This document shows positions 13,239 to 25,003 of a stretch of DNA of 64,000 bases, in pieces. Both the position numbers and the translations under genes were made by a program. The stretch comes from Diprion similis (lineage: Eukaryota; Arthropoda; Insecta; Hymenoptera; Diprionidae). Numbering within the stretch: the stretch's first letter is position 1; every line of letters starts with the position of its first letter. The stretch lies in contig NC_060112.1 of NCBI RefSeq assembly GCF_021155765.1, positions 7,068,001 to 7,132,000 of the forward strand, in the 5' to 3' direction. The notes under the pieces are model-generated. The model ran no database searches. It was not told the DNA's origin and worked only from the letters and a program-made list of their open reading frames with translations.

Positions 13239-13269
13239 CTCTTCTTCTTCTTCTTCTTCTTCTTCTTCT
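13239..13269. repeat. (TTC)n microsatellite
   Basis: About ten TTC units. Confidence 0.9.
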
Positions 13270-13833
13270 ACTTTATTTTCTCGTTACACCTCGTTAATTA
13301 CTAATGACTGAAAGAACTGAATTGAAAATTCGGTCCCAACACAAAACACAATTTGTTGCTGGTTCCCAGTGCAGCTGCTGGCCACTGCACAAGATTAGAG
13401 ATGAGACTCTTGTGCGTGTGACAGCGGCTATAACGGGTTTCCACTTATCGTCCCATCAATGACAACAACAATCTACGATAAATAAAACAGTTGTTTACAC
13501 AATATCAACTGATTATACGTATAATAAAAAGAATCATTTTTACTTACAAAAAATCATACTCCTCTTCATTCTCCTCCATTACAGTTCTTCCCTCTTTCTA
13601 ATTTATCTCTCTTCCTTTTCGTTGATAATAATTCGTTCTGTCATCATCATCGTTATCATCATCATCGACTTGTTTCGATGTATATTATATTATCATCATT
13701 ATTATTATTAGTATAAACTTTTACCCCATGTTTTCAATCTTATTGTCAAATGAATAGAATTAAAATTGAAATTGCCGAAGTATTGCACGCGGTGACTTCG
13801 ACGAGCGCATGGGCTGAATTATACTATACGGCT

Positions 13834-14021
13834 GAATCCGCCAATTATGAGTACAGTGACCAGGTCCAAAAAATTCGATTTGCCCTCGCCATTCCGGTAT
13901 TTCATCACGCGTACGGAGGTATGAAAATCTTCATATCTCCGCTCACATGATGACATACCAAAACGACGAAAGCAAATCGAATTTTTCGGACCTGGTCACT
14001 GTACTCATAATTGGCGGATTC
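13834..14021. repeat. 188 bp near-complete palindrome (foldback element)
   Basis: Bases 13834-13888 pair almost perfectly with the reverse complement of 13967-14021 (shared core AATTATGAGTACAGTGACCA). The inner parts pair with more mismatches, so the element folds around a centre near 13927. The plus-strand frame across it is a by-product of the palindrome. Confidence 0.85.
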
Positions 14022-14885
14022 GACCATACATATTAACACACTCAAATACGTAAAGAAAGGTGAAAAGGCAACTTGTGCTGCACAGGGACACGTAATATAT
14101 ATACCAAATATTCACACATACACTATGTACAGATATCATACACACACACACACATTCTCTGAGGCACGCGGATACCGGATGTGAGCCGGACGAACGGTCA
14201 TGTTCACCACCTGCCGATAATGAAGACCTACGTATGATACAATAGTACGTATATTCTCTTATGCACGCGGGTATACCGAATTATAAGTATCAATTACCGG
14301 CACCTATATGTATTATAAGTAACAAGATACGAGGACCGAATGAGTGAATTAAGAGGAGCAGGATTGTACCGTCTTATATACAGGATTATCTACATAGATT
14401 GAATCGGATTGTTAAAAAAAAATGGTAGGAAGAAGAGAGTTTATAAACATCGGCAAATGAATAAGCAAAAGGATTAAAATTCACTGTGACGATATTGAAA
14501 GAAAAAACAAACAAACAAACTAAAATAACTGAAAAACAATAATAAACGTAACTTATGATATACCATCTATTATATCACCTGATATTACATCGTCGTAGTG
14601 AAATTTTATTCATTCTATTACTTATTTTTATATTTCATATATATGTATATACAATACACACGTATATGTGTTTATATAGCATATAACGGAGATTCGTTGC
14701 GGCAATTTTTTTTTTTTTTTTGGTACAGAGCAACCTAAGTATATAATAATATATTTAATTAAAAATACCGCTGACTTATTGTTATTGTATATTAATATTA
14801 CGTGTATAATAATATTGAATCAAATCACCAGCGTACTTCGTTACTCTTTCCATCTACGTGACAGGTACATACATATACATATATA

Positions 14886-15169
14886 CAGAGTGATTATCTA
14901 ACGGCCGAATAGTCCATCGTTTACTACAGTGTAATGCGCATGCGTTAAAATCTGAGAACAGTTGTTTGCCAGGGCAACCAACCCACTTCGAGTTCAATGG
15001 ACCAACCGTCATGAATGTAAACTCAAAAAGTTTGACAGTTGTCGTTGGTAGTTGTGCTCACTCAAAATGTTACCATGGATAAACAAATGCTCTTAAATTT
15101 TAACGCATGCACATTTCATTATAGCACACAACAGACCATTCGGCCGTAACATGTTCACTCAAAAATATA
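14886..15169. repeat. Tc1/mariner-like MITE, about 280 bp
   Basis: The ends are inverted repeats with the shared core ACGGCCGAAT, followed inward by GCATGCGTTAAAAT on both arms. The outer tip (TACAGAGTGATT) and TA-rich flanks resemble Tc1/mariner-type MITEs. The interior is diverged and non-coding. Exact ends are uncertain by about 10 bp. Confidence 0.65.
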
Positions 15170-15186
15170 TTGTATACATATATACG

Positions 15187-15420
15187 TACAGTCTTGTTCA
15201 TTTATTGGTCCCCGGTGATTATTTTTTTGGAATCAAGACTGAAACGACTTTTCTTTGTATAGAAATTTTACGCGTCAATGATCAACGTATCGTTTGTTTC
15301 CATTATCACTTGTGTCGCTAGTCATTGTCACATGAAATTTGATTAGGAAGGAAACTCGTTCAAGTTTTAATTCCAAAGAAATAGTGAGCAACTGGGAACC
15401 TATTAATGAACATTACTATA
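15187..15420. repeat. Second Tc1/mariner-like MITE, about 234 bp
   Basis: The left end TACAGTCTTGTTCATTTATT pairs with the right end near 15420 (AATGAACATTACTATA). Pairing continues inward through GGTCCCCGG and TTTGGAATCAAGACT. TA dinucleotides bound both ends. It lies only about 20 bp from the preceding element, so this site is an insertion cluster. Confidence 0.7.
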
Positions 15421-17220
15421 CATACAGATTGTAATTCAATCATGATACATTATTTACACAGCCCTGATTCGTGTAGTCAAGATAAGGAATCCCAAATAGG
15501 ATTAATTACTATGACCACTGCCACCCGATTCTATTCTTTGTCATTAGTTACTATTATTATTGATTCCTTTTCTTCTTGCTCCGTATTTTCAATCTCCACC
15601 CCTATTCCCTAATTATTCCTGTAGAGTTGTTAAATTTGTCATGCGTGTAAATCTTATCATCTTATCCGTGAGATGTAAGATGATTTGAAATAGTAAAAGT
15701 TTCGCAAAAAGAAAATAAAAAATTTCTAACCGTGATTCATGCAGTGATTTTTTTTTTTTACTTTTCCTTCCAATTATTCATGGCTTTGTTATTTTTTTTT
15801 TTCTTCTTGTACTTTACATTCAAAGAACGTACTTTTAAATTTACACCCTAAGATTCGAAGCGATATTTTTACGTTCACGAAAATCACTAATTTCTTTCCT
15901 TCCAGGCATGCGGCTGCGTCTTTCTTTGCTTTTTTATATAATATAACTTAAGGATTATGTACAGTGTGTATATATCTATACATATACATGTATGTGTAAA
16001 TCATAATATGACAGCCTCTAAATTGCTACGCGATGCCACACAGCATCTACCCTGTTAAGTTCTGTTCCTCTCTTTTTATCTGCTATCTTTCTCATTAAAA
16101 AAAAACCCGTTTCAAACGAAAGAACAAAAAAGAAATACGGATATCACAACGTTCTATCTGCCTATGCATATCACACATGTAAAACTGTTTAGATCACGGT
16201 TTTGAAAAATTAAAATTACGTGTAATTGAGCCCAAAACCTATGAGTATAGGTGTGGTCAAAAATTAATTCCCAAGCAAAGAAGCTATTAAAAATGATAAA
16301 TAACGAACTAATAAAAGAATCTAAAAAAAAACTGTTGAGTTAGATTTTTTGTCCTTATCCCTAAGCTTTGTCTTTCGATTCGTTACTCTTAATTGTATCT
16401 GTATCTATATGGATCTAGATTCGAATATACACTATGTAATGGATAATCATATAGGTACATGCTAGGTGTAATATACTTATATTTATTTTAATAATGAATT
16501 TAGTTGATCAATTAATTCATTAATGTTATAATATAAATACTTTTATTTTCGTTGAAAAAATATCATTCAAAAGTATTATTTCTCCTACTTATTGACCAAA
16601 ACGAACGTCAGAATCCATAAGATTATTTATATTATATGTGTATGTATATATTCTAGCTGAATCCACCTGCGATTGCATATAAAGTAATGATACCAAGAGT
16701 GAAATAATCCAACTAAAAAAACCTAAAAAGTTAGAATAATGAAAAACCTGGAAAAATCTGGTCCAATCATTGGAAGCAAATTGTACCTAATCTGTCCATT
16801 TTCTTCTACGACTATTACCTGGCATCGAATGAAAGGAAAGAAACGAAAAGAACCCAATGACACCTTCTCACATGGTAAAATAAATAATTAACTAGTTAAG
16901 TGACTTTGAGAAATAGCTATGCATATCAATAAATTTTTTTTCCTCTTACGTCCCATAAAGATCACATGGATTTTAGAATTATCATACACAATGTGTTCGG
17001 TGTAATGACCGAAAGGGGGGTACCGGTTACGTACCTTTTTATACCTACTATAAACTTTAGGTATTATAATATCATGAAACAAATAGACTTTTTTTTTTCA
17101 TAACGACAAAAATTTCAACGATTATAGAACGAAATTGAGTAAGTCTTGCTGGTCAAAAACCAACCTCAGAGTCTATGTATTTGAATTATCTCAACATGGC
17201 ACGCCTCGCATATACACACG

Positions 17221-17476
17221 TACAGGATGAGTTTTCTCCGGCTCCGAATGAGGGAGGGTCTTATCACTGCCAATGTCTCGCCTCTTACTTCATCACACTG
17301 TTATGAAAATCTAGCTCTTACGTTAAGCCGTCGATACTTAGCCTTGTCAAGTGAGGTATTGTTGGACAGCTTAACGTAAGAATTAGTTTTTCATGACAGT
17401 GAGATGAAGCAAAAGGCGGGACATCGTCAGTGATAAGCCCCTCCCTCATTCGGAGCTGGAGAAAACTCACCCTGTA
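17221..17476. repeat. 256 bp palindromic MITE with TA ends
   Basis: The left arm begins TACAGGATGAGTTTTCTCC and the right arm ends in its near reverse complement (GGAGAAAACTCACCCTGTA). Pairing then runs through CTCCGAATGAGGGAGGG and CTTATCACTG to the centre near 17350. The TA ends and CAGGGTGAGT tip fit a Tc1/mariner-type MITE. It sits about 250 bp beyond the stop codon of TTC17. Confidence 0.85.
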
Positions 17477-17726
17477 TATTCGTATATATGTGTGATATAA
17501 ATATATATATATTTATAAATCCCTCTCTTTTCTAAGATTAAAAATCAGTTCGTTACTTCCCGATCGAAGATTTCTTTACCGCATCTCATGAGTACTGTTC
17601 GAATATGTAATAATGAAAAAATCACCAAACGAAGAATAAAAATTGAGTCCCACAAGGCACGGAAAATTATCATCGACGAACTATGTAGTCTAATATTTAT
17701 TATGGAAACAGGTATAAAGTTTTTCT

Positions 17727-20700
17727 TCAGTTGTTTCCAGTCATCTCGCGTAGAGTTTGCGTTGACTCGTCGAATAAAAGGAGACAAAGTATTGCCTGAA
17801 GTTTGCTGCGAGCAGGCTCAAAGTTTGGATCAAGAGCTAGCGACGATCGATAAAAACTTATTGCCTTTTCGAAATCACCCTGTTGAGGAGGAAAATTAAA
17901 GTACAAGAAACGCTAAGGTGAAAAAAAAGTGATCTTGATGTAAAAATCAATTTTTTTCGTTATGTTCTCAACTATCTGCTCTTGCTTCATTCACATAGAA
18001 AAACGAACATTTCAAAACGTCTCGATAATGACAAAACTTATTAATAAACTGATAATAATATTTCAATCTTCTCACTCACCACAGCTGTATGAAGATTCGC
18101 CATAGAGAAATGATTTATCACAAATTCAGGTCCTTTCATCAGCGCCAGGTCAGCTATCCGCAAAGCGTCTTGATGAAAGCCACGTTTGCTTAGCAAAGAC
18201 GCAAGCGTTATCAGTGGAATGTCCTGCATTCCGTCTGGCGCGTTAACCAGCGCTTGTCTGATGCAGTCGACCGCTCTTCGACTGTGACCGTCGACTCGCC
18301 AGTACAAGGCAGCGGCCGTCGCTAAAGTCCACGACCGAGAATTCTGGGGGTTGATTGTGCACATTGAGTGATTGAAAATTTTTTCTTTTGAAAAATAAAA
18401 ATCAGATCGATATTCATTTCTTTCATTTCTCTCAAATGATCAAACTAACTTTTTGCAAAGCAACGGCTATCCTAGCTCCCAGTTGCTCGACGCTGCTTTT
18501 CTGGTCGTTGGCCATCAGCGCAAGCCATTCAGCATTGTCCAATTCTGTCATATTCGGCAAGGCGTCTGATAACGCGTCCAGATTCGCTATGTCATTGATG
18601 TCGGGATTTCCTCCTTCACATATCGGCTGCTGATCAGGACTGTCTTTTAAGGATTTTAGGTCGTGACTGATGCTGTCGAATAAGAAATTTATGAAATAAA
18701 GATGCAATAGTGAATATAGCATTCGTTTGATCGCTTGTTCAAAATTCGATAATAAAAACTTCGCTCAATTTCATATTAACTATCTCCTGCAGTCGATATA
18801 GACTTTGTAAAAATCGCGAAAATAAAGTGTTTGACTGAATGTATTGCTCAAGTTTTTAGTGATCGACGGATAGCTCCTAGTCCCAAGTCGATCCTACAAC
18901 CAATCACAAAGTTTATTCAAAGAAGCCGAATTCTGTCTCCAGCGGTTGATATTCACTTTGTGAGAATCGCGAAATCAAATGAATTTTGCGATATACTATA
19001 TCGCTCAATTTTTCTATAATTGATACACAACTTATAAAAAATTTTAGATTTTTAATCAAAGTGGTCACTATCTTATTTTTGCAAAATAAATTCCGCGAGA
19101 TTTTCAGGCTGTTCAGGACCCAAAATTGCAGTTTTTCCATAATCGTTTTACCCCAATCTAGTATCTTAATCACTTCAGGTATATTTTTACAGCTACATTC
19201 GCTTTGAATTTTTACATAATTCTCTTCGTTTTTTCGACTCTTTGAAAAGGAATCAATTCGTCATATGGTAACACTCACTCAATATTTCTGGCAGTGATGT
19301 GATGCCACATAGATTGAAAAGAGCGAGAAGGCGGATTCCGAATGTCTCTGCAACCCTTGGGACTGAGTGAAAACATTCCGGTTATATCGTGAATTTGTAA
19401 ACCAGCATCATTGGAGCCTTCCTCGGTCATGGATACGTAAAAATCATCAAGTACATTAACCCCAGGCTCTTTGACATCGTCGCCACAAGATATCCGCATG
19501 TGAAACGACTGTTGCAAAAAATTTTCAATAACTTTAATCGTTGCAATGCAATTCTTAAACTCACGTTGCCAGTTTAATATTCTTACGTTTTGCTCCATAT
19601 TCACCATATTTTCCAACTCAGATTCGTCCGCGCCGCCTTCGCTCCCAGTTGTCATCAGAGTGTCAATTAAACTCTGATGCTTGACAACTTTTTCCACTTT
19701 TCTGGTACACCTCGCACTGCCTGTTTTTATAATATCAAATATCAGTGAGCAAAAACGAGCTAGAGATAATGAAAAAAAATTTCGTGTGAGTTTTGAAAAA
19801 AAATTTGTAGAAATGCTAACCAGTCGTATCTCCAGTTGTCCTCACTGCATCGCATTGCACGTGTTTGCAGTTCTTCCCATCACTGTCGCACACCACCGCT
19901 TCACCTACGCAAAGCTTGTGCCTGGTTATCATCTCTGGCGGTAGATGTGGCGCTCCACAAGTTTCCGTACCACCGGAGCTTCCCGTAGAATCTTATTTTC
20001 CACGATATTACAATTTGATTGATAATTGAATCAGCCACGTATCAAAATCACCAATGTCAACAAAAATCAGGAATTTGCAAACTCACCGGGTCCTCCGTTG
20101 TTCAACCATTCCTGACATGCCAATGTTCTGAGCATTGTTAAGGCCCGTCCATTTATGGCGTGCACGTCGACTCGCAAAGTTTGCTTCAGATGGTGTATAG
20201 CTCCCGAATTGTTGCCTTTGACGTGCAGGAGAGAGCCGTATAGGAAATTGGTGACGGGCTGAAATTGAAACAAAGAACGGAATTTGGTGTGTCAAAAAAT
20301 CCTGACCTCACATTCATTTCTTGATAATTTTAAATCCTAAATCAAATTACCTCAACTGGGTTTACTTCTATTGCTTCCCTAGCCACCCTCAGCGCGTCTT
20401 CAATGAGACCGACTTTCTGACTTATGGAAGCTATACTGACTAGGGGAACATCTCGGAACTTGTTTGGAACCGATGAAAGTGCCAACTGAAGACAGTCCAG
20501 AGCATTTCTCGGCTTTCCGACGACTCGCCAGTGCAGGGAAGCCAGCATTGACAAGACCCAAGGAGCAGCAACTTTCTAAATTCGATATAAGAATCCGTAA
20601 TTTGGACGTAGCAAAGAAATGACTTCTCAAGTTAACAGGCAGAACATTGATGCACTCACACTTCTGGTAGCGGTAAGAATCCGCTGGCCAATTTCAGCGA

Positions 20701-23700
20701 GCTCAGAGTCTTTGACTAGATTTTTCAAAACCTGGGACAGCGACGAGTCTGGCAAGTTATTTCCTATTGTTGCTTTTAACAGCGTCGCAGAAATATACTT
20801 GGCATCGAAAGTTTTTGGTGCTGCACAGGCTGGTGGATACCACGGAAGCGAATGTTCCTTGCCAGGATCAATGCCTATCAGCTCGCTCACGAAGAGATGA
20901 GTTCTGTAATTTCGAACAAGACAGCGCTTAGACAAAACGATAAGGAAAAGACTTGAAACGAGCTGGAAAATGTCACACCTACGCGTAGCCTTTGTTTTCC
21001 GGCGGTAAATATGCCGGAACGTATTGTTTCGAATCGGTCAAGATTGGTAAACGTCCCTCGCAGTCGGAAGTTCTGGGCCACTTCTTGTCCTCGAATTCCT
21101 CAGTTCCCTCCTTGATCTTGAAATTGTGATACTTCGGTCTGCCTGTTGGTTCCATGAACACGGTGAAAAACTCAGGTCCCCTTTCCTTGGGAAACTCGGT
21201 CGACTTAATCGTGCGATCCTTACTTGCTGGAAAAATAGACTAAAATTTGAAGCGAGAAACTAATTTAATCAATTTGGTATATGAAATTCGGATCAAGGGT
21301 ATAGAAGGAAGATAGAAACAAAGCACGAACAAATGTACAACTGCGTTCACAGGGCGAAAGTAAGGAAAAAAACATAACTAAAACACACTACCATGCCAAC
21401 TTCTAGATTTAGCCATCTGTTCCTCGATTTTTGTGAGCTGATTCTCGACGTTTTTCAACAGCTGGAAACTGACGCTCAGATCTATCTGCAAGTTGTGCGC
21501 CAGCATCTGACTCTCGCTTGTCACATCGCAGGTCAGGATGGCATCGTTGCCACCTCGCTGCATGCAGGACTGACCCCTGGTTGTCAATATGGCGCCTAGA
21601 GTCTCCTCCTGAATATTGCCATTCTGCAATCTGATGAAGGCTGCTTTGGGCGCTTGTTCCCACAATACACGCTCTTGGAGCTTAAGCCATTCCTCTTGCT
21701 GTCCGTGATAGGCGTGAAGTTCAGCCAGAATATCCTGTAGTTGCCTGCAGGACAATAAAACCGTGTAATACTCGTTGTACGAGGACAAATTCGACTATGA
21801 CTCATACCAGCTTTCGAATAAGAGAGAATATAATTCAGGATGGCCACTAAAAATATTCAAACAGTCAAATAGTCTCACCCTGAATTTTCCGTAATGAAAT
21901 CATAATTTTTTTTCCCTCACTCAAATCCGAACAAATAGTGTCGATTCGACTATCTAATATATAATGCGCCGATTCAGTTGATAGTCAGAAATTAGTGTAT
22001 GATGTATGCAATAGTCACGGATCGAAGTACAAACGAAAAAAATGTTGTTAAAATTTTGCTTTTGCAAGGACAAAAAGCTCGATGCTTTCTGATTACATGC
22101 CACCATAAAACTTTCCGACTGTGTAAATAATTTCTCTGACAGATCGCTACCGTGTAATATGTTTAAAAAATTCTACGCACTGAAGTAGCGAGGTTAGAGC
22201 CATTTCCAGCTTTTGATGGCACAGTATTGCGTGCTTGGCATGCCTTGCCTGATCCATTGTCGGCGCTAGCCTGAGACAATTGTCATAACAAGCCACCGAT
22301 CGATTATAGTCACCAAGGGCAGCGTAGACATGACCCAGCGCCAAGTGTTGGTGACTCTGAGTGGGGGCATAGCTTATCGCTGTGTGCAAAATTATTGCTG
22401 CCTCCCCTGAGTGCTTTGCAGCGTGTAATATTCCACCGGTCGTGAGCAGAGCTATGTCGCGATACCTCCTGCACAGTTTTCAACATCGTTTCATCAATTC
22501 TTCAGAAATTTTGTGAAAGAATAATTGAATTTATCAACGACAAACTGTGTTTCGTACCGTGGAGCTGTGACGATGGCCCGGCGACCGCACTCAAGGGCGT
22601 TGTACGAGTCTCCTCTAACCCGCCAGTATATAGCAGCAAGGTTAAAATGGAGCCAAGAGCTGCTGTTCCTTATAAGGCCATAAGCAACTTGGTGTCCAAA
22701 CTTATTGAGATCTGTTCCAGGTGGCAGGTACTTTATCAGACCCTTTTCCTGCTGCTGGGTCAAGTTTTTCCGGTTCCGCATTGCCTGGGAATGAAAAGGC
22801 ATGTTGAAAATTAATGGTGACACTGTCGAAACAGATGATAAAATACTCTCTCATATTTAAATCTTCGTCTTACACTCAAATGTTCGAAAGTAAACATGCT
22901 GAAGTCCAAAGGGAATGTTTTTTTACAATCAGGAACTTTTTTCTTCCCGTCCTTAGGAACAACGTCAAGCAGATAATCCTTTTGTCTGAAAACAATTGAG
23001 AACTAGATTACTCATTGTCGAGAGCCGATGCCAATGTGAATGATTCTCTGGATATTGGAGCAAATTAAACAACCAAATATTAAATAATTGTGAAATGAAT
23101 AAAAGATGTATTTCGTTCTTACGTAACACCATTTCTGTAGCTTCCGTCGGTCGCGACACTGGCATAGAGATCGACATCGGCGAGGGGTTTACCTGCCAGC
23201 AGGCAATCAGGGTCCGTAGAGTACAATCGAGTCTCGACATCCATTGCCGAGTCCAGGCTAGCGCAGCGACTGTGAATGGCAGCCTTTCTGGCAACAAGTT
23301 GCCTGTACAATGCGTCAACAGCATTCCGACGATCTTCTTGCTCAAGAAAGGCGAGGAGATCGTAAGGACGGCGCATTTGAAACACGGAATCCGGCTAAGA
23401 AGAAATGAAGCGTAATGAGTATACATTGGGAATCAAAATCGCAGGCTGCGAAATAGGTCAAATCGAAGACATGTTGTCCCCAACGTGATTCATCAACAGC
23501 AGCATTTATCCTTGAGGAAAACATGGTTTCGAGGTTGTGTCATTGGCTCGACAGTCGGAATTGGTGATCGCGTGGTTTCACACCAAGATAGCAATTCCTT
23601 TCAGGTCGGAAGCGGCAAAGATAAGTCTGAGTCGAGGTTGAACGCGCAGATAGCCGCGACCTCGTGGAAAATACTCTTGTGAGGGGTAGAAGGTGAGATT

Positions 23701-23875
23701 AGCAAAGGATGAAAGGGAGAGTGTCGCGATTCTCGCTTATTGTAACTAAAATGATAACAGAACTTACCTGCGACTGGATTCTTCCATTTTCGGTAACAAC
23801 CCAGTGAGTGGTAGCAGAGATGCCTAGAATGATTTCAAGAAAGGCTAGAAAGACTTTGGTCAATTTCAGCATCAT
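17727..23875 (-). CDS. Tetratricopeptide repeat protein 17 (TTC17)
   Basis: Fifteen exons in frame: 23768-23875, 23123-23394, 22874-22985, 22558-22784, 22181-22468, 21392-21744, 20983-21226, 20660-20903, 20351-20575, 20087-20258, 19821-19991, 19279-19720, 18450-18672, 18080-18343 and 17727-17879. They give 1165 aa, close to the 1141 aa of the human protein. The ATG at 23875 starts a hydrophobic leader ending ILGISA, followed by the family hallmark THWVVTENGRIQ. Three TPR blocks are visible: exons 4-5 (ALGHVYAALGDYNRSVACYD), exons 9-10, and exons 14-15 (ALYWRVDGHSRRAVDCIRQA). The family motif AYLPPENKGY lies in exon 7. Known role: TTC17 acts in actin organisation and ciliogenesis in vertebrates. 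The start is divergent to the GCNA-like gene. A minus-strand AATAAA (17696-17701) follows the stop by about 26 bp. The short glycine/asparagine C-terminus is the least certain part. Confidence 0.95.
18781..19022. repeat. Diverged tandem duplication in a TTC17 intron
   Basis: A segment of about 85 bp at 18781-18862 recurs at about 18936-19022. Both copies read roughly CTCCWGCRGTYGATAT, then ACTTTGT, RAATCGCGAAA and TCAATTTTT. The copies are well diverged. No coding or RNA structure is evident. Confidence 0.45.
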
Positions 23876-25003
23876 CGTGCGTCGCACTACCGGTTCCGTC
23901 GGCGTCGATAATCACAAACAATCACATCCCCAACAAAGGCAAACAATATTTATTTGCACGTTGAGTATAATTGTGCGAGTCAGATCAGCAACAGCGTTAC
24001 ACCGAACACAAACAACGACGATCACTGACGATCACTGTGTTACTGTTCTCCAGCCTGGTCGTCGTCTGCTGTTTTCCCCCCCTTTGAGCTTTCCGTGATG
24101 CCCATAGGATAGAGTAGGAAAGGCATACACTCGACAAGTGATATTATCGTTGCTATTGGAAAGAGAAAGAGAATGTCAGACATTACCTTTCTCTCTCTAA
24201 TCACGCATGCGGAATACCACCTACAGCCATTGCAGCTGACTTTATGGGCTTTGTAGTGGCTTTATAGCATGGACATATGAATACTACGAACTATAAATCA
24301 TACAAGTTTGTTTACTGTGCATACGCCAGTAGAGATAGAGGATTGTGGTTTTACATTCTCTCTCCTTCTTCAGGCCGGACACTTACAGTATGTCTTTCTA
24401 ACTCTACGCCATAGCTCAATGATGCCTCATGGCGTCGCAGCGTCTAGTGAAAACTCGTCTCTGATTGGCCGAGAGCTTCAGACCTCGTGCCATCTGTGAC
24501 CAATCGGAAGACGCGATCGTATCTCAACGGATTGTAGAAACGTTCAAAACACGTTGTTGACGTTGACGGCTATCCCTGCATGATTATCGCTCCGCTTAAC
24601 CGCAAGCTGAGGGTATTTGTTCACCGCAAGGATATTTATACAATCATAATTGAAAGGTAGGATCGGCTGATTGTTCCCGGTTATAACTCACGACTCATAA
24701 TTCAAAATTTAACCCGGTTGAAATTCCTCTCGGGACTTTCTGCGAATCGATGAAACTCTTTGTTTACTTGTATTTGACCTTTTTTCTGTATTAAATCTTT
24801 GCTTCTCAACCCTGATCAACGACTGTTTTCACCTAACGGTCTTTACCATCACATAAAACCGTTGGTTTTTCTGTCTGCTGGTTTGTTTTCATTCTAGTGT
24901 ATAACCTTACAGTTCCGTTTATCCTTGCCTTTGTGCCTGCAGCTCCTGACGAATAATATACAAGAATAGACAACCCGCGATAAAGAGCATCGACAAATGC
25001 AGC
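23876..25003. promoter_or_regulatory. Divergent upstream region of TTC17 and the GCNA-like gene
   Basis: About 1.1 kb separates two start codons pointing away from each other. The middle carries CCAAT-type motifs (GATTGGCC near 24460 and CCAATCGG near 24502) and several short GC-richer blocks. No clear TATA box was seen on either side. The region plausibly contains both promoters and both 5' UTRs. Confidence 0.5.

Larger units (their letters stand above)
1..17726. other. Gene-poor intergenic region downstream of TTC17
   Basis: I found no exon chain I can support in this stretch. Open frames here are short, low in complexity or generated by microsatellites (AT, AAT, TTCC, GA) and poly-T runs. 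The region holds several inverted-repeat elements and a few less AT-rich blocks with regulatory motifs, each listed separately. Distant non-coding exons of an outside gene are possible because isolated good donor sites occur, for example near 7160 and 11843. Confidence 0.6.

Noticed and set aside
13750..13950. 66-codon plus frame
   Set aside because: Most of it is the left arm and centre of a palindromic element.
17588..17899. Plus-strand 103-codon frame
   Set aside because: It overlaps the last TTC17 exon on the other strand, whose TPR sequence and splice phase are convincing.
23876..23887. Four-residue N-terminal extension of TTC17
   Set aside because: It would begin at GTG; the first ATG is at 23875 and gives a proper signal-peptide start.
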